Assembly (NCBI GenBank): GCA_010672965.1
Contig: JAAHFN010000062.1
Coordinates: 1 to 37,939 of the forward strand
Length of the DNA: 37,939 nucleotides
Direction: 5' to 3'
Source: Oscillatoria sp. SIO1A7
GTDB lineage: Bacteria > Cyanobacteriota > Cyanobacteriia > Cyanobacteriales > Laspinemataceae
The notes under the pieces: generated by a model
What the model was told of the DNA's origin: nothing
What the model saw: the letters and a program-made list of their open reading frames with translations, nothing else
Databases searched by the model: none
Shown: positions 14,308 through 23,811 of the stretch, one piece after another
Layout of the letters: every line of letters begins with the position of its first letter
How positions within the stretch are numbered: position 1 is the first letter of the stretch
Program-made: the position numbers and the translations under genes

Positions 14308-15672
14308 ATGTCGTCTCTACCGATTGTTGCTATTATAGGTCGCCCGAATGTGGGCAAGTCAACTCTAGTCAACCGCCTTGCGGGAAGCCTAGATGCTATA
14401 GTCCATGACGAACCGGGGGTAACGCGCGATCGCACTTACCGGCAAGCCTTCTGGCAAGACCGGGATTTTTTGGTTGTAGATACGGGGGGCTTAATCTTTG
14501 AAGACGAGACCGAATTTCTGCCCTTAATCCGAGAACAAGTAATGGCAGCCCTAGCAGAAGCAAGCGCGGCGATTTTTGTAGTAAACGGTCAAACCGGATT
14601 GGCTCCAGCGGATGAAGAAATTGCCAACTGGCTGCGCCCGCAAAAAATACCCTTCTTTCTGGCAGTCAATAAATGCGAGTCGGAAACCCAAGGATTAAGC
14701 CAAGCCGCCGAGTTTTGGCAGCTAGGTTTGGGGGAACCAGTGCCAATTTCTAGCATCCACGGCAACGGTACTGGGGAATTGCTCGATTTATTGATTGCCG
14801 CATTGCCATCGGTGGAAGCTCTTCCAGAAGAGCCAGAGACTAAGGTGGCGATCGTCGGTCGTCCTAACGTCGGTAAGTCGAGCCTATTGAATGCCTTGGT
14901 CGGAGAAAAAAGAGCCATTGTCAGCCCGATTTCTGGAACCACCCGCGACGCTATAGATATGCTGGTGGAACGCAATGGCAAAACCTACCGGCTGATCGAT
15001 ACGGCGGGAATACGCAAAAAGAAGAATGTCAATTATGGCGTAGAATTTTTTGGTATTAATCGCGCTTTTAAAGCCATACGCAGATCTGACGTGGTACTGC
15101 TGGTGGTAGATGCGATCGATGGCATAACCGAACAAGACCAAAAGCTGGCAGGCCGCATTGAAGAAGAAGGCAGAGCCTGCATTATTGTAGTAAACAAGTG
15201 GGATGCAATAGAAAAAGATTCTCTGACGATTTACGAATACGAGAGAACGGTCAAAAACCGGCTCTATTTTGTAGATTGGGCACCGGCCATGTTTGTCAGC
15301 GCTCTAACCGGCAAGCGAGTGGATAAAATTCTAGATATGGTAGATAATGCAGCGCAAGAACACCAGCGTCGCATCCAAACTTCGGTGATTAACGAGGTAC
15401 TCGAAGAAGCGGTCCGATGGCACAGTCCCCCTTCCAACCGACAAGGGCGCCAGGGGAAAATCTATTATGGCACCCAAGTGAGATCGCAACCGCCGACGAT
15501 CGCTCTATTTGTTAATGACCCAAAACGCTTTAACGAAAACTATCGCCGCTATGTCGAACGACAATTCCGAGAACAACTGGGCTTTACCTCCACCCCCATC
15601 AAATTGCTCTGGCGAGGCAAAAAGGTTCGGGATGTCGATAGCCCTAGTGCCAATCGGGCGGTTAAGGTATAG
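14308..15672 (+). CDS. der: Ribosome-associated GTPase Der (EngA)
   Basis: A 454-residue protein with the tandem GTPase domains that define Der, needed for 50S ribosomal subunit maturation. The first domain has GRPNVGKST (about residues 11-19), DTGG (about 58-61) and NKCE (about 117-120). The second has GRPNVGKSS (about 183-191), DTAG (about 230-233) and NKWD (about 299-302). The C-terminal KH-like domain ends with [16 protein letters not shown] about ten bases before the ATG is the ribosome binding site. The EcfT-type gene and pipX follow on the same strand, an arrangement common in cyanobacteria, but a 450-base repeat gap lies directly after der. Confidence 0.97.
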   Translation: MSSLPIVAIIGRPNVGKSTLVNRLAGSLDAIVHDEPGVTRDRTYRQAFWQDRDFLVVDTGGLIFEDETEFLPLIREQVMAALAEASAAIFVVNGQTGLAPADEEIANWLRPQKIPFFLAVNKCESETQGLSQAAEFWQLGLGEPVPISSIHGNGTGELLDLLIAALPSVEALPEEPETKVAIVGRPNVGKSSLLNALVGEKRAIVSPISGTTRDAIDMLVERNGKTYRLIDTAGIRKKKNVNYGVEFFGINRAFKAIRRSDVVLLVVDAIDGITEQDQKLAGRIEEEGRACIIVVNKWDAIEKDSLTIYEYERTVKNRLYFVDWAPAMFVSALTGKRVDKILDMVDNAAQEHQRRIQTSVINEVLEEAVRWHSPPSNRQGRQGKIYYGTQVRSQPPTIALFVNDPKRFNENYRRYVERQFREQLGFTSTPIKLLWRGKKVRDVDSPSANRAVKV

Positions 15673-15762
15673 TTTTGAGTTTTGAGTTATTAGCTGGAGA
15701 GTTTTGAGTTATTAGCTGGAGAGTTTTGAGTTATTAGCTGGAGAGTTTTGAGTTAAGTTCTT
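15673..15762. repeat. 22-bp tandem repeat after der
   Basis: About three and a half copies of GAGTTTTGAGTTATTAGCTGGA, directly downstream of the der stop. Confidence 0.85.
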
Positions 15763-15788
15763 AGATTGAACGGGTTGAGTTTTGATTT

Positions 15789-15934
15789 ATATCAAATCCG
15801 TTTAATCACCCTAAAAAAGTTAATTCTTGCGTAGGACGGGCGTCCCGCCTGTCTGCCATGTCAGCTAGGGACAGGCGGGACGCCCGTCCTACGAGATTGC
15901 AAATTGCGCGAGCATTTAACCGGATTTGATATTA
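15789..15934. repeat. MITE-like element, ATATCAAATCCG family (copy 2)
   Basis: Ends ATATCAAATCCGTTTAA and TTTAACCGGATTTGATAT are inverted repeats. The interior carries the palindrome CGTAGGACGGGCGTCCCGCC and its complement. The remaining bases to 16119 show no gene. Confidence 0.75.
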
Positions 15935-16119
15935 TTAGCTATATTAGGATGCTACAGTAAATGCTATCTAGATCCAGCAATATAGCAAGTCTAAATGAAT
16001 TGGAAAATTACCGTAGGGGCAGTCCGAGTGGCGGTAGCTGTACCGTCCAGCTTGGGTCAATAATATATTAGCTCGAATGCCGATAAGAGCAAGACCAAAT
16101 CGAGAGGAAAAAAACTAAT

Positions 16120-17109
16120 ATGGATTTAATGCGATCGATGCCACTAGGGCTGTATTTAGAGCAGCCGATTAGCTGGCTGCATAGATTGGATGCGCGGGTT
16201 AAAATGGCTGCCCTGCTGGTTTTTCTCTTGAGCCCGATCCAAGCTAATTCCTGGTGGCGTATCGGTTTGGTATTGCTGTTAATTGGCCTGACAATAACCG
16301 CGAGAATACCCTTGCGGCTGTGGCGGCAACAAATGGGATTGCTGCTGGCATTTTCTCTCTCGGTTTTGGTAATCACTGCCATAGTTCCCGATGGACTGTC
16401 CGTAGAACACCAGCCTCGCTTGCCGGGGAAAGAAATTGCTGCGAGTAAGGCTGCCGCAACAGAGGAATCGGAAAAAACGCAGTTTTCTTGGTACGACCCT
16501 CGGGGCTGGTGGGATAAGTCGAGATCCGTTTCTTCCTCAGAACCAGACCCCTTGCCTCAACCCAATAACTACCGTTATGTTATTTTCCATCAAGGCCCGC
16601 TAAAAATTACCCGCCGCTCTGTAGATATCGGCGTTCGCTTTAGCACCTTACTATTTACTTTAATTTACAGTACCAACCTATATTTACTGACCACCGCCCC
16701 AGAAGAAATCACCGCCGGACTGGAAGAATTGATGAGCCCCCTAGAGCGCCTGAAAGTGCCGGTTACTGAAATAGCTCTGACTTTAACTCTATCCCTACGC
16801 TTTATCCCTCTGGTATTGGAAGAAGTGCAGAACTTAGTGCGATCGGTGCGCACCCGGGCAATTAATTGGAAAAAACTCGGCTGGCGTGGCGCGGTCAAAA
16901 TATGGATTGCCGTCTGCGAGCGATTGCTGCAAAATCTCTTGTTACGAGCGGAGCAAATTGCCAGTAGTATGCAGGTGCGGGGGTTCACCAGTCCTAACGA
17001 GCATAGAGTGCAATGGCACGAACTGCGCTTAAAAACTGGGGACTGGTTAGCGATCGTCGGTTTGGCGTTGCTGTGCGGCGCTCGCTTCGTCTGGGGATGG
17101 CAGGTCTAG
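16120..17109 (+). CDS. EcfT/CbiQ family transmembrane protein (energy-coupling factor type)
   Basis: A 329-residue member of the EcfT/CbiQ family, the integral membrane coupling subunit of ECF vitamin and metal transporters. Hydrophobic segments lie at about residues 28-45, 48-63, 72-92 and 165-190, and a last one ends the protein (WLAIVGLALLCGARFVWGW). The cytoplasmic coupling helices with Ala-Arg-Gly-type motifs are represented by SVRTRAINW and SSMQVRGF (about residues 245-253 and 286-293). A charged loop of about 60 residues (95-155) is longer than in the bacterial norm, as seen in cyanobacterial homologues. GAGAGGA lies before the ATG. No ATPase or substrate subunit is next to it, so the substrate is unknown. 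Its place between der and pipX is conserved in cyanobacteria. Confidence 0.88.
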   Translation: MDLMRSMPLGLYLEQPISWLHRLDARVKMAALLVFLLSPIQANSWWRIGLVLLLIGLTITARIPLRLWRQQMGLLLAFSLSVLVITAIVPDGLSVEHQPRLPGKEIAASKAAATEESEKTQFSWYDPRGWWDKSRSVSSSEPDPLPQPNNYRYVIFHQGPLKITRRSVDIGVRFSTLLFTLIYSTNLYLLTTAPEEITAGLEELMSPLERLKVPVTEIALTLTLSLRFIPLVLEEVQNLVRSVRTRAINWKKLGWRGAVKIWIAVCERLLQNLLLRAEQIASSMQVRGFTSPNEHRVQWHELRLKTGDWLAIVGLALLCGARFVWGWQV

Positions 17110-17414
17110 AACGGGACTTATGCAATAAGTCTATATAGCAAGCGTAATTTATGTATATATTGCGGTCTCGAACTGTAGGTAGAAGTCCTATCAAAGATAT
17201 AAGCAATCCTAAATAAGGTAGGATCCGAGCCGGAGCCAGAAAGGGATTCTTCTGCGAAACCGGATTGCTCGCATATCGCCAATTATTTAGCATTGCTAGA
17301 GAGGCGTATGGCACCAAGGCATCTCGGATTGCAGCCCGTGCAAAATATCTAAGTGATATTATCCGTTTGTTATGAATTGTGAATTTATCGATTGTCTGCT
17401 GAGTGAAAACCTGA

Positions 17415-17684
17415 ATGAGCAGCGAAACCTACTTAAATCATCCCAACTTTGGCATGCTGTATAGGATCTGCGTGCTTGATGACAACCAGGAGCTGTTTAC
17501 TACCCTATATGCCCAGCGCCTATTTTTTGTCGTCATAAATGGCCCAGATGGTATTAAATTCGATCCGATCGCCCGTGCCGATGCTCGTATCAAAGTGGAA
17601 AACCGCTTGCGAATGCTGCGTCGCATGGGCTCGACTGAGGATTACCAGCAGCTTCAGGCAATTCATCGTCGCACCTTTCTCTAG
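17415..17684 (+). CDS. pipX: PII-interacting transcriptional co-activator PipX
   Basis: An 89-residue protein beginning MSSETYLNHPNFGMLYRICV, closely matching PipX. PipX uses an N-terminal Tudor-like domain (about residues 3-60; ETYLNHPNFGMLYRI and LFTTLYAQRLFF visible) followed by two helices (ADARIKVENRLRMLRRMG and EDYQQLQAIHRRTF). It binds NtcA when 2-oxoglutarate is high and is captured by PII when nitrogen is plentiful. In many cyanobacteria pipY (a YggS-type PLP-binding protein) follows in the same operon; here the stop is followed only by repeat DNA. A 300-base leader separates it from the EcfT gene, so it probably has its own promoter. Confidence 0.95.
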   Translation: MSSETYLNHPNFGMLYRICVLDDNQELFTTLYAQRLFFVVINGPDGIKFDPIARADARIKVENRLRMLRRMGSTEDYQQLQAIHRRTFL

Positions 17685-17697
17685 GAAGATAAGGCGA

Positions 17698-17925
17698 AGC
17701 GGGGGGACCGGGAGACTGGGAGACCAGGGGACTGGGAGACCGGGAGACCGGGAGACTGGGAGACCCGGGGACTGGGAGACCCGGGGACCGGGGGACTGGG
17801 AGACCCGGGGAAAGCCTCTTCTACGTCCCCTTGTCCCCTTGTCCCCTTGTCCCCTTGTCCCCCTTGTCCCCTTGTCCCCTTGTCCCCCTTGTCCCCTTGT
17901 CCCCCTTGTCCCCCGCGCTCCCCTG
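17698..17925. repeat. GGGAGACCG and CCCTTGT repeats after pipX
   Basis: Left half: GGGAGACCGGGAGACTGGGAGACC-type units of 7 to 9 bases. Right half: about 15 CCCTTGT heptamers. The two halves are G-rich and C-rich and could pair. All open frames here are low-complexity. Confidence 0.9.
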
Positions 17926-17998
17926 CTCCTCCCATCTTGGGGTCATGTTAAGAAATCATTACTTTTTGGCTGCTAATTTTTTAGGTCAAAACCAGAGA

Positions 17999-18106
17999 TA
18001 TAGCACTACCAACCAAAGTTAGGACAGTTACAAAGCGCCAATAGCCTTAACTGGCAAGACTTTGACGCGCCGGCTGACCGCTGATAGCTGACTGCTTACT
18101 GCTATA
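17999..18106. repeat. MITE-like element, TATAGCA family (copy 4)
   Basis: Begins TATAGCACTACCAACCAAAG and ends GCTGACTGCTTACTGCTATA; terminal TATAGCA and TGCTATA are inverted. The best-formed copy together with 18579-18688. Confidence 0.7.
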
Positions 18107-18440
18107 CTATTTGTGAGTTAACGGCGCAACCTACGCCCGTTTTTGTTATCTAAATTGCAGGCATATCCTTGTGACAGGGATAAGCAGCATTCGAGATTTA
18201 TTTTGTGAAAAGCAGATAAATCCGCTCTCAGGCTGGGGAAGGATTTTTAGGCTGCCTGGAATGCAAGGAGCAGAATCGATGCAAGTTAAATGCCCCTATG
18301 TTGATGGCAAGCTGGCTGGGAATCTAAGGGTTATCTAGAGTGGGAAAAGGTAGGAAAGGCGATCGCGCTTTGTACCAGTAAGGCGAGTTAGCGATAAGTC
18401 CAAAGTTACCACCCTCAAATTTTCACCTCTAAACATGATA

Positions 18441-18535
18441 TATAGCAGTAAGCAGTCAGGGGATTCTCCTGCACAGACGCGCTTGCAAGGAGCGAATTTT
18501 GAATTATCCGCTCCCCTTGCGTGCGTAGTGCTATA
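18441..18535. repeat. MITE-like element, TATAGCA family (copy 5, inverted)
   Basis: Begins TATAGCAGTAAGCAGTCAGG and ends GCGTGCGTAGTGCTATA. Its reverse complement matches the two ends of 586-743, including GGGAGCGGATAATTCAA. Confidence 0.65.
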
Positions 18536-18578
18536 TAACAGTCTGGGGTTATGGGCAGTTTGAGCTGTGCCACAGTAA

Positions 18579-18688
18579 TATAGCATTACCGATTAAGGTG
18601 TTTGACAGTTACAAATGTCTCTATTGCGAAGAATCGCAGGACTTTAGCTGACTGCTGAATGCAGCAGAGCTGACCGCTTACTGCTATA
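18579..18688. repeat. MITE-like element, TATAGCA family (copy 6)
   Basis: Begins TATAGCATTACCGATTAAGG and ends CTGACCGCTTACTGCTATA. It is followed by three copies of GCGAAACTGGTA-type sequence (18694-18737). The rest of the gap to 19250 holds no gene; 19125-19200 repeats a GATGCCCGG-like word. Confidence 0.7.
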
Positions 18689-19250
18689 GAATTGCGAAAC
18701 TGGTAAAACTGCGAAACTGGTAGAATTGCGAAACTGGGGTTTGGCTCCAGTCGCGATTGTCGCCTATTGTTGGTCCAAAAAAGTGGGCCAGGAATAAAAA
18801 ACTGGATACCGTGCAGGCAAGATATTGCAGAAGCCAGATATAGTAAAAGCCAGATCTAACTGTAATGCTATGTTTGGGGCGTTTGCGGTAGAAGACTGAA
18901 AATGCTATAGTTTGCAGGGGGCTGCTGGGTTACTTTACCTACGATCGCTCCCTTGCGGGCGGTGTCGCGATCGCGCCTTCTCGAGTAACCTTGAATTACA
19001 AGGCAATTGCGTGCAAGGGAGCTACGGTGACAGGAAGGTGCGACCCATCAGGAAAGGCATATAAAAGCATATATGAAGTCCCGCCTACTTCCCGAAACAT
19101 GAGAGCGAGCTACTGTATGAGTAAGATTTACCCGGTCTGATGCCCGGTGCGATAACCGGTGTGATGCCCGGAATTATGCCCAGTCTGACGCCCGAGACAG
19201 ATAGAGCAAAATTTCCCTGAGTAAATGCAAGTAAAAAGGGAGCCTAAATA

Positions 19251-19877
19251 GTGAATGCAATACAAAATTTGAAAAATTTGATCTTAGGCCAGAATCAAGG
19301 GGTCGAGTATGATTACGAGTACGACGAAATGGAGGGGGAAGGTTACCAAAACCTCTACCAAGAAGAGGCTGCTCCAGCCCCTCAACCGGAAGATCGGCGG
19401 CCCCGCGCTAGTAGAATTCGAGATAGAGCCCCTGGCGATATTGCTATGGGCTCTACAGGAATGATGGTAGGCTCTGAACCTGGAATGAGGTCAAACATGA
19501 AGGGACTCAATAATGTGATTGGAATGCCTGGGGCAAACAATGGGGTTTCAGAAGTAGTTGTCATGGAACCCCGCACCTTTGAAGAAATGCCCCAAGCGAT
19601 ACAAGCCTTGCGGGAACGCAGGTCGGTGGTTTTGAATCTGACTTTGATGGATCCCGACCAAGCCCAAAGAGCGGTAGATTTTATCGCTGGCGGGACTTAT
19701 GCTTTGGACGGACACCAAGAACGAATTGGGGAAAGTATTTTCTTGTTTACCCCAAGCTGCGTTCAAGTCAGCACCCAAACAGGGGTGGTTCACGAAGTGC
19801 TGCAACATCCTATGCGCCGTCCTCCAGCTCCACAGCAAGCAGGATGGTCCGAAGAACCAGCTCAAATGGTTCAGTAA
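19251..19877 (+). CDS. sepF: Cell division protein SepF
   Basis: A 208-residue SepF (Ftn/Cdv2 of cyanobacteria), a partner of FtsZ at the division ring. The N terminus [13 protein letters not shown] is the membrane-binding amphipathic helix, an acidic Glu/Tyr/Asp stretch follows (about residues 19-45), and the conserved domain runs from [19 protein letters not shown] to DRIGES-like [13 protein letters not shown] (about residues 102-180). The start is GTG at 19251, supported by AGGGAG about nine bases upstream; the nearby ATG at 19255 is in another frame. pipX lies upstream and proC downstream, a cyanobacterial neighbourhood, but the gap to pipX (1566 bases of repeats) is unusually long. Confidence 0.95.
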   Translation: MNAIQNLKNLILGQNQGVEYDYEYDEMEGEGYQNLYQEEAAPAPQPEDRRPRASRIRDRAPGDIAMGSTGMMVGSEPGMRSNMKGLNNVIGMPGANNGVSEVVVMEPRTFEEMPQAIQALRERRSVVLNLTLMDPDQAQRAVDFIAGGTYALDGHQERIGESIFLFTPSCVQVSTQTGVVHEVLQHPMRRPPAPQQAGWSEEPAQMVQ

Positions 19878-19879
19878 AA

Positions 19880-20045
19880 AATTAGGGTGTAGGGTTTAGG
19901 GTGTAGGGTTTAGGGTGTAGGGGACTTTTGGAGGAGGAGATCGGGGAGCTGAGCAGCAGATTGTCCCCTTGCCCCCTTCCCTCTTGCCAAGACAGCCTCT
20001 TCCCATGCCCGATGCCACCCACCCCCAACCCCTCCCAGGAGGGGA
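19880..20045. repeat. GTAGGGT heptamers and C-rich repeats between sepF and proC
   Basis: TAGGGTGTAGGGTTTAGGG-type units at 19884-19922, then C-rich words (CCCTTGCCCC, CCCATGCCCGATG) to the proC region. No gene. Confidence 0.8.
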
Positions 20046-20084
20046 GTGCCCGATGCCCAATTGGTTGAGAACAAGGGAAGAGAA

Positions 20085-20909
20085 TTGTCAATAAAATTAG
20101 GAATTATTGGTGGCGGGGTAATGGGAGAAGCTCTCTTGTCCCGCATTGTTGGCCAAGGGTTTTATCTACCTGCGGAAGTTTTGGTAAGCGAACCGCAACC
20201 CCAGCGGCGCGAACAGTTGGCTTCGCAATATAATGTGGCGGTGACTGCAGATAATAAAGCTACCTTTGAAGCGACAGAGGTATTATTGCTGGCAGTTAAG
20301 CCACAAGTATTTGACCTAGTTGCCAAAGATTTGGTTCGAGATGCAGAGGCAGAATCGGAAAAAGCCAGTCCGTCACAGGTGGTGGTCTCGATTATGGCGG
20401 GGGTGCCCCTGAGCAAGTTGGAAAAAGCTTTTCCAGGAAAGGCGGTAGTCCGGGCTATGCCAAATACCCCAGCTACGGTGGGAGCGGGAATTACCGCGAT
20501 CGCCTCGGGTTCTCTGGTGAAACCAGACCAACGCGATCGCGCCAAAACAATTCTCGAAGCCGTCGGAGAAGTGGTAGAAGTTCCAGAATATTTGCTCGAT
20601 GCGGTTACGGGGCTATCCGGCTCTGGCCCGGGATATGTGGCAATTGTTATTGAAGCCTTAAGCGATGGAGGAGTTCGCGCCGGCTTGCCCCGAGCGATCG
20701 CCTCCCAACTAGCCCTGCAAACAGTCTTGGGTACGGCGAAACTCCTCCTTGAAACTAATCTGCATCCAGCACAACTCAAAGACCGAGTGACTAGCCCGGG
20801 CGGCACTACCATTGCTGGAATTGCCAGCCTAGAAAGTGCCGGTCTTCGTTCCGCATTGATAGAAGCAGTCCGAGCTTCAGCACAGCGATCTAAAGAGTTG
20901 GGCAGTTAA
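20085..20909 (+). CDS. proC: Pyrroline-5-carboxylate reductase
   Basis: ProC reduces 1-pyrroline-5-carboxylate to proline with NAD(P)H, the last step of proline synthesis. The Rossmann motif LGIIGGGVMGEALLSRI is at the very N terminus, VVSIMAGVPL and VRAMPNTPATVGAG lie in the middle, and the C-terminal signature VTSPGGTTIAGIASLE (about residues 235-250) is complete. The start at TTG 20085 is preferred because it gives the family N terminus (Met)SIKLGIIGGG and is preceded by AAGGGAAGAG. An in-frame ATG at 20046 would add 13 residues derived from the CCCGATGCCC repeat and may be chosen by automated tools. Same strand as sepF, 207 bases downstream. Confidence 0.93.
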   Translation: MSIKLGIIGGGVMGEALLSRIVGQGFYLPAEVLVSEPQPQRREQLASQYNVAVTADNKATFEATEVLLLAVKPQVFDLVAKDLVRDAEAESEKASPSQVVVSIMAGVPLSKLEKAFPGKAVVRAMPNTPATVGAGITAIASGSLVKPDQRDRAKTILEAVGEVVEVPEYLLDAVTGLSGSGPGYVAIVIEALSDGGVRAGLPRAIASQLALQTVLGTAKLLLETNLHPAQLKDRVTSPGGTTIAGIASLESAGLRSALIEAVRASAQRSKELGS

Positions 20910-20914
20910 ATCCA

Positions 20915-20969
20915 AGTTTCCCTACACCCCACACTCCACACCCCACACCCTACACCCCACACCCTACCC
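20915..20969. repeat. CCCTACA/CCCCACA heptamer tract between convergent proC and plsY
   Basis: TACACCC and CACACCC units fill the gap between the two convergent stop codons. Confidence 0.85.
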
Positions 20970-21653
20970 TTAGCCGCTGGTACTTTGTTCCGGTTGTGGA
21001 GCTATATTTTGTCCTACGCGAGGCTCGGTTCCGGCTAAGAGGCGATCGATATTGCTGCGGTGACGCCAAATAACATAAATGCCTCCAGCAATTCCAAAAA
21101 GCACATAGGGCAGGGGTTGGTGGATGGCGAGCATAATAGCGGGCAGAGCGATCGCTGCCGTAATAGAACTCAAAGACACTATCCGAGAAATAGCGATAAC
21201 AATTGCAAATACTCCTAAAGTTGCCAAGCCTACTTGCCAAGACATGGCCAAGATAACCCCCAGGCTGGTTGCCACGGACTTGCCGCCGGTGAAGTTGAGC
21301 CAAATGGATTTGCTATGGCCGAGTATTGCAAGCAATGCCACTCCGGTAATCATCCAAAAAAACCAATTTTCTATGACCGGCGGCGGCGCTAAAGTTGAAG
21401 TTACTTCCAGATAGTACGTCCATTTAACCAGAGCGATCGCCGCCGCTCCTTTTAATATATCTACCAATAACACTAGCAACGCCGGTCCTTTACCGACAGT
21501 TCTCAGCACGTTCGTCGCCCCAGTAGAGCCAGACCCGAAAGTGCGAATATCAATTCCTTTTAACAGGCGTGCTGTCATATAGCCCGTGGGAATTGAACCC
21601 AGGAAGTATGCCCCGATTAACAAACCTACATTTAAAACCAGCCACGAAATCAT
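20970..21653 (-). CDS. plsY: Glycerol-3-phosphate acyltransferase PlsY
   Basis: PlsY transfers an acyl group from acyl-phosphate to glycerol-3-phosphate, the first step of phospholipid synthesis in most bacteria. Family motifs are all visible: GSIPTGYMTARLLKGIDIR and GSGSTGATNVLRTVGK (about residues 16-52), LGHSKSIWLNFTGGKSVATSLG (about 115-136) and the late Y-IWRHRSNIDRLLAGTEPR. Five hydrophobic segments fit an integral membrane protein. The ATG at 21653 is chosen because it gives the usual N terminus MISWLVLNVGLLIGAYFLGS; a longer frame to 21761 encodes only repeat-derived residues. DUF3086, DUF3119 and MlaE-like genes follow upstream on the same strand, a cyanobacterial gene set suggestive of envelope lipid work. 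Confidence 0.95.
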   Translation of the reverse strand: MISWLVLNVGLLIGAYFLGSIPTGYMTARLLKGIDIRTFGSGSTGATNVLRTVGKGPALLVLLVDILKGAAAIALVKWTYYLEVTSTLAPPPVIENWFFWMITGVALLAILGHSKSIWLNFTGGKSVATSLGVILAMSWQVGLATLGVFAIVIAISRIVSLSSITAAIALPAIMLAIHQPLPYVLFGIAGGIYVIWRHRSNIDRLLAGTEPRVGQNIAPQPEQSTSG

Positions 21654-21681
21654 CAGTTTATTTCCAAAAAAAATAACAATT

Positions 21682-21845
21682 GGGCATGGGGCATGGGGCA
21701 TGGGGCATTGGAGTGAAAAGTGAAGAGTGAAGAGTGAAGAGTGAAAAGTTAAGAAAGCCAATTATCACTATTTACTATTTATTATTCACTTTCCCCATGC
21801 CCCATGCCCCATGCCCCATGCCCCATGCCCCATGCCCCATGCCCT
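21682..21845. repeat. GGGGCAT, AAGAGTG and CCCATGC heptamer tracts
   Basis: GGGGCAT units (21684-21707), GAAGAGT units (21716-21745) and CCCATGC units (21793-21845), all with 7-base period, fill the space between plsY and the DUF3086 gene. The first and last tracts are complementary. Confidence 0.9.
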
Positions 21846-21856
21846 AAATAAAATAC

Positions 21857-23368
21857 TTAATAATCGCTCCTAAATTTGGGGTCGGGGGCGAAGGCCAACC
21901 AGAGGGGAAATTGGAGAATAGATAGAGCGATCGCCTCTTCGGATTCGTCAATGACAATTAAGGGCATCATACCATCCTGAAGCAAGCGATCGGCTCTTGC
22001 TGCCAGGGGTTCTGGGTCTTCAAACAAGACTACGCCCCGCTCCTGGCCAAAATCAGCTCTAGAAACACCCAGACAATCCTGCAACCCTCGCCGCCATTCT
22101 CCCAGACGTTCGGGACTGCTGCTGCATAAAATCAGGGGACGCAAGCGCTTGCCGTAAAGCTTGTATAGTATCGAGATAATAGCCGAAGCAATCAGAACAT
22201 TTTGCAAGCGGCTGCCCATCGTGCGCAGGGCTCCTCGACCCCCTTGGGAGAAAAACCAATTAGAAACGCGCTCGGCATGAATCGGTTCAAAGGTGCGGCG
22301 CAGCTGCCAAGGAGGGCCATAGTATTCCGGTTGATTTCGATAGCGATCTAGCAATTGGCGAATTTGCTTGCTGTTTTTTTGAAATCCCTGTTCTGTAAAT
22401 TGGGGACTGGGAGTAGAAGAGCGATCGCCTCCTCTAGATTCTCCTCTAGATTCTCTGCTAGGGGGCTTCTGCGGCGGTGGCTCCTTAGGAAGCAAGTCCA
22501 ATTCTTCGACAGAACTGACCAAATCCTGCAAGCTGCCGGTGAGATATTCTTTAAAGCCCTGAACCCGAATCGCCAAGTCCTGAGAAACACCAGCAAAAGT
22601 TGTTCGCATTTCTTTGCGAATTCGCTCCTGACGTCTTTCCAGTTGTTCTACAGAAATCTGCAAAGCCTGCTTGCGTTTTTCTAGCTCGCTTAACGACTCT
22701 TGCATCAGGCTACCCAATGTCCCTTGTAGTTCCGAGAGCTGTTCCCCGACCAAGCGACCCCGTAACCCTTGCAGTTGCGCTATCTCATCTTTCAAACTCT
22801 GGCATTCCCCTCTGAGCTGTGCAGCTTGCTTTGTTAGTTCTGCAAGTTCTACAGTTTCCAAAGCACTACCAGATTCGTTTGCTTGCGATTCGTTTGCTTG
22901 CGATTCGTTTGCTTGCGATTCGTTTAGTTCCGATTCGTTTGCTTGCGATTCGTTTAATTCCGATTCGCTAGATTCTGCAACCGAAGCGGACTCCGGCGAT
23001 TTCAAAGAAACTTCCGACGAACTGTCGCTTGGGGCTCCAGCAGTTTCGGCCGGTTGCTCTGGCAACGATCGCCCAGATTCCTCCGATCGCGCTTCGGCAG
23101 GCGGTTCTGCGGGCGGTTCTGCGGATTGCGGCGATCGCTCCTCTATAGATTCTTCTGGCAATGCTTGGCTAGTAACGAGCGATCGCTCCTCCATAGATTC
23201 CTCCGAGCGCGGTTCGGCCGGTTGCTCTAGCAATGGTTGATTCGATTGCGACCCTAATGGCTCGCTAGACTGCGAGTTTGGTTGCTCGGCTTGCTTTACC
23301 GAAACATTTTCCTTTTCTTCTTGCGGAGCTGGAGTTTTGCTTGCGTCTGACATACTTGCGTCTGACAT
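21857..23368 (-). CDS. DUF3086 family protein
   Basis: A cyanobacterial protein of unknown function, about 503 residues from the ATG at 23368 (a TTG at 23377 would add three). Residues 1-170 are a Ser/Glu/Pro-rich, probably disordered region with repeats such as NESQA (SELNESQANES repeated several times, near residues 150-175). A coiled coil follows at about 175-270 (LAELTKQAAQLRGECQSLKDEI and later LSELEKRKQALQISVEQLERRQERI). The conserved DUF3086 domain makes up the C-terminal ~190 residues (FTEQGFQKNSKQIRQLLDRYRNQPEYYGPPWQLRRTFEPIHAERV to PLWLAFAPDPK). The gene lies between plsY and DUF3119, as in other cyanobacteria. The disordered N terminus is expanded by short repeats and probably varies between strains. 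Confidence 0.9.
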   Translation of the reverse strand: MSDASMSDASKTPAPQEEKENVSVKQAEQPNSQSSEPLGSQSNQPLLEQPAEPRSEESMEERSLVTSQALPEESIEERSPQSAEPPAEPPAEARSEESGRSLPEQPAETAGAPSDSSSEVSLKSPESASVAESSESELNESQANESELNESQANESQANESQANESGSALETVELAELTKQAAQLRGECQSLKDEIAQLQGLRGRLVGEQLSELQGTLGSLMQESLSELEKRKQALQISVEQLERRQERIRKEMRTTFAGVSQDLAIRVQGFKEYLTGSLQDLVSSVEELDLLPKEPPPQKPPSRESRGESRGGDRSSTPSPQFTEQGFQKNSKQIRQLLDRYRNQPEYYGPPWQLRRTFEPIHAERVSNWFFSQGGRGALRTMGSRLQNVLIASAIISILYKLYGKRLRPLILCSSSPERLGEWRRGLQDCLGVSRADFGQERGVVLFEDPEPLAARADRLLQDGMMPLIVIDESEEAIALSILQFPLWLAFAPDPKFRSDY

Positions 23369-23415
23369 AATAGTCAATCGGGAAATGTGGGTACTGTAGG
23401 GCTGTGGGGTTCCAA

Positions 23416-23811
23416 TTAAACAGAAGAATCTTTTGGAATGCGCTCTTCCAGACAGGAGGCGAGCATTTTAGCGTCAAAGATAATAGGCAAGAAGTGGATG
23501 CTCTGCTGTTCTCTAAAGTAAAAGAGAATCGGCACCGGGGACCAAAATATTTCCCAGTTTAGCCATTCCTGGTAAGGAAATCGCCGAATCAATTGCTCGG
23601 AGCGATATACGTCTAAAGCCGTATCGGTAAATTCAAGGCGGATAGTGGCGGTTTGAACAGTAAGAAACAAACCAAAAACCTCTATGACGAAACCAATCCA
23701 GGGCTGAACCAGCAGCAGGGGCACTCCGGCTAGGAACAATACCAGGGGAATCCCATATTTGGGAGCCAGTCGAATTGTTTGTTTGGGTTGGGTCGAGGAA
23801 GTAGCGGTCAC
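23416..23811 (-). CDS. DUF3119 family membrane protein
   Basis: A 131-residue protein starting at GTG 23811 (MTATSSTQPKQTIRLAPKYG). Two hydrophobic segments (IPLVLFLAGVPLLLVQPWIGFVIEVFGLFL, about residues 20-50) are followed by a PH-like soluble part with LEFTDTALDVYRSEQLIRRFPYQEWLNWEIFWSPVPILFYF. The family is restricted to cyanobacteria and plastids and has no assigned biochemical role. It lies 47 bases upstream of the DUF3086 start on the same strand, so the two are probably co-transcribed. Confidence 0.88.
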   Translation of the reverse strand: MTATSSTQPKQTIRLAPKYGIPLVLFLAGVPLLLVQPWIGFVIEVFGLFLTVQTATIRLEFTDTALDVYRSEQLIRRFPYQEWLNWEIFWSPVPILFYFREQQSIHFLPIIFDAKMLASCLEERIPKDSSV

